Below, piece by piece: positions 60,526 through 64,000 of a DNA stretch of 64,000 nt. The first letter of the stretch is position 1, and every line of letters starts with the position of its first letter. The position numbers were made by a program, and so were the translations under genes. A model generated the notes under the pieces. That model saw only the letters and a list, made by a program, of their open reading frames with translations, had not been told where the DNA came from and ran no database searches. Origin of the DNA: Noviherbaspirillum sedimenti (GTDB lineage: Bacteria > Pseudomonadota > Gammaproteobacteria > Burkholderiales > Burkholderiaceae_D); NCBI RefSeq assembly GCF_003590835.1, contig NZ_QYUQ01000002.1, forward strand, positions 3,968,001 through 4,032,000, given 5' to 3'.

Positions 60526-60636
60526 TTGATACCACCGTGTTCAGGGGGCTTTAAGGCAGCATCCCCGATGCATGGGCTTGAAAGCTGCTTGGTGTGTGGC
60601 ACTTGCATGGTTTTGTATAAGAAAGGGACCAAATAA
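60526..60636 (+). CDS. Tiny Cys-rich ORF, possible metal-binding peptide
   Basis: Between the ferredoxin and the SDR an open frame runs to a TAA directly abutting the SDR ATG at 60637. TTG 60526, eight bases after AGAGG, gives a 36-residue product: MIPPCSGGFKAASP, then GLESCLVCGTCMVLYKKGTK. The Cys-x2-Cys-x2-Cys block plus an upstream Cys could bind Zn or an iron-sulphur cluster. The tight junctions on both sides favour translation. It is not a known family to me, and chance is not excluded. Confidence 0.35.
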   Translation: MIPPCSGGFKAASPMHGLESCLVCGTCMVLYKKGTK

Positions 60637-61416
60637 ATGATAGGAAAGTTATTGCAAGATAAGGTGGCAATCGTGACCGGAGCAGCGCAGGGCATGGGTG
60701 CAGCGACCGCGAGGCTTTTCGCGGAACAGGGTGCGCATGTGGTCGTCGCTGACATGAACGAGCAGGAGGGTTGTGCGGTAGTCGCTGAAATTCAATCTGC
60801 GGGCGGGACGGCCTTTTTCCACAAGGTGAATGTCTCCATCAGCAGCGAAGTGGCACGAATGGTCGAGGTGACAGTGGGACGCTTCGGGCGCCTGGACGTG
60901 GCTGTCAATAATGCTGCTGTTAGCCCGGATACAAAGCCGTTGGCCGAAATGGATGAGGCGGAATTTGACAAGGTCATTGCCGTCGACCTGAAAGGGGTGG
61001 CGCTGTGCCTTAAATATGAGTTGGCGCAATTGATACGTCAGGGGCAGGGTGGATCAATCATCAATATTGGCTCGGTTAGCTCTTTCCGCCCACAGCCGAA
61101 CACCCCGGTTTATGTCGCGGCCAAGCATGGCGTAATCGGTTTGACCAAGGTGGCGGCGCTCGAGAACGGCATTCATAACATTCGGGTCAATGCGGTCGCG
61201 CCGGGTGGAATCGATACACCGATGTTGCGCAACTTCTTTGCATCTGCCGGCGCGACGCAATCGGACGAGGCTGCTTATGCTTCGGCGCTAAGTCTTCTCG
61301 GTCGCTTTGGTGAAGCGACCGAGGTGGCGCAGGCAAGTCTTTGGCTGGCATCCGATCTGGCATCGTATGTCACAGCCACGACGATCAACGTCGACGCGGG
61401 ATACATTAATCGCTGA
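60637..61416 (+). CDS. Short-chain dehydrogenase/reductase
   Basis: A 259-residue classical SDR with TGAAQGMGAATAR near residue 15, NNAAVSPDTKP near 91, catalytic Ser in NIGSVSSFRP near 145 and Tyr-x3-Lys in VYVAAKHG near 158. The Asp after the second beta strand (VVVADMNEQE) predicts NAD+ preference. It is the last gene of module 2 and probably oxidises an alcohol or cis-diol made by the Rieske enzymes. Its start region is AT-rich (19 of 60 bases at 60601-60660 are G or C). Confidence 0.9.
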   Translation: MIGKLLQDKVAIVTGAAQGMGAATARLFAEQGAHVVVADMNEQEGCAVVAEIQSAGGTAFFHKVNVSISSEVARMVEVTVGRFGRLDVAVNNAAVSPDTKPLAEMDEAEFDKVIAVDLKGVALCLKYELAQLIRQGQGGSIINIGSVSSFRPQPNTPVYVAAKHGVIGLTKVAALENGIHNIRVNAVAPGGIDTPMLRNFFASAGATQSDEAAYASALSLLGRFGEATEVAQASLWLASDLASYVTATTINVDAGYINR

Positions 61417-61562
61417 AGGGGCGTTGATCGTAAAAAACTAAACTGCATCGGCTGCAATGATGCGATTAGCCAGGGAGCGTAGTCTGACCACGGCTGCGTA
61501 TCCCTGAACCACAAATTCGTTGCCAACGATATTTGTTCAATCCATAAATGAAGGAGACATGC

Positions 61563-62927
61563 ATGAATCCAATGATGAGATATGCCCCGATTGCTTTGCT
61601 GCTGGGGTCGGCAAGCCTGGCACAGGCACAGCCAGGCGATGTGAAGCAACTTGGCAGCACCCTGACTTCCTGGGGGGCGATTGCGGCCGGCAACGCCGAC
61701 GGCACGATCCCTGCCTACACGGGCGGCCTGACCACGCCGCCGGCCAATTACAACAAGGCCAATCCGGGCTGGCGCCCGGACCCGTTCCCGAACGACAAGC
61801 CGCTGGTAAAGATCGACGCCAGCAACATGGAGAAGTACAAGGACAAGCTGAGCCCGGGCACAATGGAAATGATGAAGAAGTACCCGAGCTTCTACATTGA
61901 AGTCTTCCAGACCCGTCGCACGGCGGCATTCCCCAAGAGCTTCCATGAAAACTCGATCAAGAATGCCACGCGCTGCAAGACCATCAACGAAGGCAATGGG
62001 CTGGATACTTCCACCGGCTGCGGCCATGGCATTGCCTTCCCGATTCCGAAGAACGGCATCGAAGCCATGTGGAGCCATGCCACCCGCTATCGCACTCCGG
62101 CCTACTACATCAAGAACGTAACCGGCCTGTTCGTCAAGCCGAACGGTGAAATGGTGAAGACCTACGCCGGACATGCCTATCGCGGCTGGGACTTCTACGA
62201 CCCTGCCCAGCCCAATCCGGACCGCTACTATTCGTACAGCTATGAATATAACGCGCCGACCCGCCTGGCAAGCAACTCGACCGCCGTCTTTGACGATCTG
62301 AAGACCGGCGATCGCACGGGCTACGATTACAGCCCGGCGACCCGCCGCGTCCGCCTTTCTCCGGACAGCTCGGGCGATACTCCGGTGGGACCACTGGGCG
62401 GCGCCATGACCTTCGACGAAGACCAGCTTTTCGCCGGCAAGAAGGATCGCTTCGATTGGAAGCTGGTCGGCAAGCAGGAAATGTATATCCCCTACAATAA
62501 CTATCGCTTCCAGTACCCCGACGCGAACGGCGAGTGCGCGGGAGACAAGCGTTTCGTTCCTTTTCACCTGAACCCGAAATGCGTACGCTGGGAACTGCAC
62601 CGCGTCTGGCATATTCGTGGCACGCTAACGGAGGGGAAGCGTCATATCTTCAAGCAACGCGACATGTATGTGGATGAAGATAGCTGGGGCGATGGCATGT
62701 CCGACAACTATGACCACAACGGCAAGCTGTTCCACGTCAACCAGCAAATCGGTGCGCCGCTGTACGATGCGCCGGCTCCGGCTGCAACCGACAACATGGT
62801 GATTGACATGATCTCGGGCGTTTACGGTTGGTCGGGATCATGGGATGGTTTCTATTTGACCGAGGCCTGGCCGCGCTCCAAATTCGCGCCGGACTTACTC
62901 GTCAACAAGAAGATCGTCCTCAAGTAA
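61563..62927 (+). CDS. DUF1329 family envelope protein (copy 2)
   Basis: A 454-residue close paralogue of the 33577 protein, with a signal peptide (MNPMMRYAPIALLLGSASLAQA) and the same NADGTIPAYTGGLTTPPANY, NPDRYYSYSYEY, YSPATRRVRLSP and YNNYRFQYPDANGECAG blocks. The most divergent parts are around residues 105-150 and at the C-terminus (SGSWDGFYLTEAWP). AAGGAGACATGC precedes ATG 61563. It stands alone, without a DUF1302 partner, but the downstream hairpin is related to that of copy 1. It may carry a different product or serve the second Rieske module. Confidence 0.88.
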   Translation: MNPMMRYAPIALLLGSASLAQAQPGDVKQLGSTLTSWGAIAAGNADGTIPAYTGGLTTPPANYNKANPGWRPDPFPNDKPLVKIDASNMEKYKDKLSPGTMEMMKKYPSFYIEVFQTRRTAAFPKSFHENSIKNATRCKTINEGNGLDTSTGCGHGIAFPIPKNGIEAMWSHATRYRTPAYYIKNVTGLFVKPNGEMVKTYAGHAYRGWDFYDPAQPNPDRYYSYSYEYNAPTRLASNSTAVFDDLKTGDRTGYDYSPATRRVRLSPDSSGDTPVGPLGGAMTFDEDQLFAGKKDRFDWKLVGKQEMYIPYNNYRFQYPDANGECAGDKRFVPFHLNPKCVRWELHRVWHIRGTLTEGKRHIFKQRDMYVDEDSWGDGMSDNYDHNGKLFHVNQQIGAPLYDAPAPAATDNMVIDMISGVYGWSGSWDGFYLTEAWPRSKFAPDLLVNKKIVLK

Positions 62928-62949
62928 GCGAAGGCTGATCGCCATGTAA

Positions 62950-62985
62950 CCGGGCAGGGCGCCATGTGCGTCTTGCCCGGTTTTT
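62950..62985 (+). terminator. Intrinsic terminator after DUF1329 copy 2
   Basis: CCGGGCAGG (62950-62958) pairs with CTTGCCCGG (62972-62980), with one G-U pair, and is followed directly by TTTTT (62981-62985). It is homologous to the hairpin after copy 1, which lacks the T-run. Confidence 0.8.
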
Positions 62986-63026
62986 GCGTGTCGGCGTGAT
63001 GCTGGATTGGCTAGTGTGGCAAAAAA

Positions 63027-63055
63027 AAAGGGGGGCGCAAGGCCCCCCTTTTTCA
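63027..63055. terminator. Bidirectional intrinsic terminator
   Basis: AAAAAGGGGGGC (63027-63038) and GCCCCCCTTTTT (63044-63055) form a perfect 12-base repeat with a 5-base loop and A/T runs on both sides. It separates the convergent DUF1329 and ferredoxin reductase genes. Confidence 0.85.
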
Positions 63056-63092
63056 TGTCTGGTCGGCGCGGTGACGCGCGGCATCCGCCTGG

Positions 63093-64000
63093 TCAGGGTA
63101 TGGCCAGCGCGGCATCCTTGGCCTTGATGGCCATGTTGGCAAGCCTGTCCGCACACACGAGCGCCTGGCTGAGAATGAACTGCTTGCCGGCGATGAAATC
63201 CAGTGGCGAGTTGATTGCTTCGACTGCCATCACCTGCTCGCCCCGCAGATGATAGACGGCGAATTTTGACTGCTCGGGTGCGCCGCGCACCACCTGGCGG
63301 TCGGCGTCGAACGGCAGGCCGGCGATCTGCAGCTTGATATCGTACTGGTCCGACCAGAACCACGGCACCTCGGCGGCCGGGCGTGGCTTGCCGACGATGG
63401 CGCAGGCGACCTGGCGCGCCTGTTCCAGCGCGTTCGGCACGCTCTCCAGGCGAAACATCCTGTCGCCATAGACTGGCAATGGGCGCCAGCTCAGATCGCC
63501 GATGGCGAAGATGGCAGGATCGCTGGTGCGCGCATCCTGGTCGACCATGACGCCGTTCTCGCAGTGCAGGCCGGCGGCGCGCGCCAGTTCGTCGCGTGGC
63601 AGCGCGCCGACGCCAACCACGGCGACATCGCAGGCCAGGCGTCGGTCATCCTCCAGATGCACCGCCGTCACATGGTCGTCGCCTTCGAAATGGCTGAGAT
63701 TGGCGTTGCGAATGATCTGCACGCCTTGCTGCTGGTGGATGCGTTCGTAGAACGTTGCCAGCGGCTCGCTGGCAACCCGCGCCAGCAGTCGCGCTTCGCG
63801 CTCGACGACGGTAACCTCCATGCCGAGGGCGCGCGCCGAGGCCGCCACCTCCAGCCCGACATAGCCGCCGCCGACGATGGCCAGGCGGCGTCCTGGCTGC
63901 AGTGCGCTCTTGAGGCGCGCGGCATCGTCGATGCCGCGCAGCGTGAGAATATTCGCCAATCCTGCGCCGGGAATGGCAAGCTGCCGCGGCCGCGCGCCGG
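63093..64000 (-). CDS. Ferredoxin reductase, BphA4-type (partial, runs off right edge)
   Basis: About 302 C-terminal residues of a NAD(P)H/FAD ferredoxin reductase of the BphA4/ThcD type. The frame is open to base 64000 (GARPRQLAIPGAGLANILTL at the edge), so the FAD-binding N-terminus lies outside. Visible are the NAD-binding LAIVGGGYVGLEVAASARALG, the FAD-binding AIFAIGD segment and the family-specific VPWFWSDQYDIKLQIAGLP. It can supply electrons to the Rieske ferredoxin at 60135 and so to the three oxygenases. It is convergent with DUF1329 copy 2. Confidence 0.9.
   Translation of the reverse strand, partial: GARPRQLAIPGAGLANILTLRGIDDAARLKSALQPGRRLAIVGGGYVGLEVAASARALGMEVTVVEREARLLARVASEPLATFYERIHQQQGVQIIRNANLSHFEGDDHVTAVHLEDDRRLACDVAVVGVGALPRDELARAAGLHCENGVMVDQDARTSDPAIFAIGDLSWRPLPVYGDRMFRLESVPNALEQARQVACAIVGKPRPAAEVPWFWSDQYDIKLQIAGLPFDADRQVVRGAPEQSKFAVYHLRGEQVMAVEAINSPLDFIAGKQFILSQALVCADRLANMAIKAKDAALAIP

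Overview
The window looks like a betaproteobacterial (Burkholderiales) chromosome segment. The evidence is the GC-rich coding, Bug/TctC-type solute-binding genes, a CzcE-type protein, and an extended ribosome-binding sequence (GGAGAC) upstream of at least fourteen genes or gene remnants. Genus cannot be fixed by eye; Oxalobacteraceae or a relative is a guess. No rRNA, tRNA, CRISPR array or intact insertion sequence was found.

Region 1 (211-9074, minus strand) is a compact CoA-dependent acid-degradation operon: a TctC binding protein, MmgE/PrpD protein, DUF2889 protein, class III CoA-transferase, CitE-like lyase, acyl-CoA dehydrogenase, enoyl-CoA hydratase and a second CoA-transferase. A LysR regulator (9349-10266) is divergent from it. 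The gene set resembles itaconate / branched C5-dicarboxylate clusters. The promoter-proximal position holds an unmarked 54-codon remnant of another tctC gene. Region 2 (10.6-24 kb) is mixed: acetoacetyl-CoA synthetase, TerC, CzcE, an orphan histidine kinase, a GAF-GEAEF-EAL protein, thiolase, Usp and aldo/keto reductase. It also holds two deletion scars: a head-to-head join of a Crp/Fnr tail with a cobalamin adenosyltransferase lacking its N-terminus, and an SDR missing its catalytic middle.

Region 3 (about 21-64 kb) is a large catabolic supercluster. The minus-strand arm has an aldo/keto reductase, a GMC oxidoreductase, a KstD-like flavoprotein and an MFS transporter. The plus-strand arm has a Rieske oxygenase and quinone oxidoreductase, then a DUF1302/DUF1329/YCF48-like/RND export or uptake module. 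After that come a NIPSNAP protein, two NADH:flavin oxidoreductases of 2,4-dienoyl-CoA reductase type, a VOC protein, a TIM-barrel epimerase and a TetR regulator. An acyl-CoA activation and oxidation operon follows: NDP-forming CoA ligase, paired acyl-CoA dehydrogenases, SDR, a Tat-signal KstD-like flavoprotein with a c-type cytochrome, MFS and a PanE-like reductase. A second module, probably acquired (56.4-61.4 kb), has a TetR regulator, an IS1380 transposase scrap, two more Rieske oxygenases, a Rieske ferredoxin, a tiny Cys-rich ORF and an SDR. A second DUF1329 gene and a BphA4-type ferredoxin reductase running off the right edge close the window.

Taken together, the supercluster reads as machinery to move a hydrophobic, probably cyclic compound across the envelope, oxidise it with Rieske and flavin enzymes, and degrade it as CoA thioesters. 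The substrate is not readable from the sequence; steroid-, terpenoid- or resin-acid-like compounds fit best. A recurring theme is gene remnants left by sharp deletions, at 9.0, 19.0, 21.4 and 38.7 kb.
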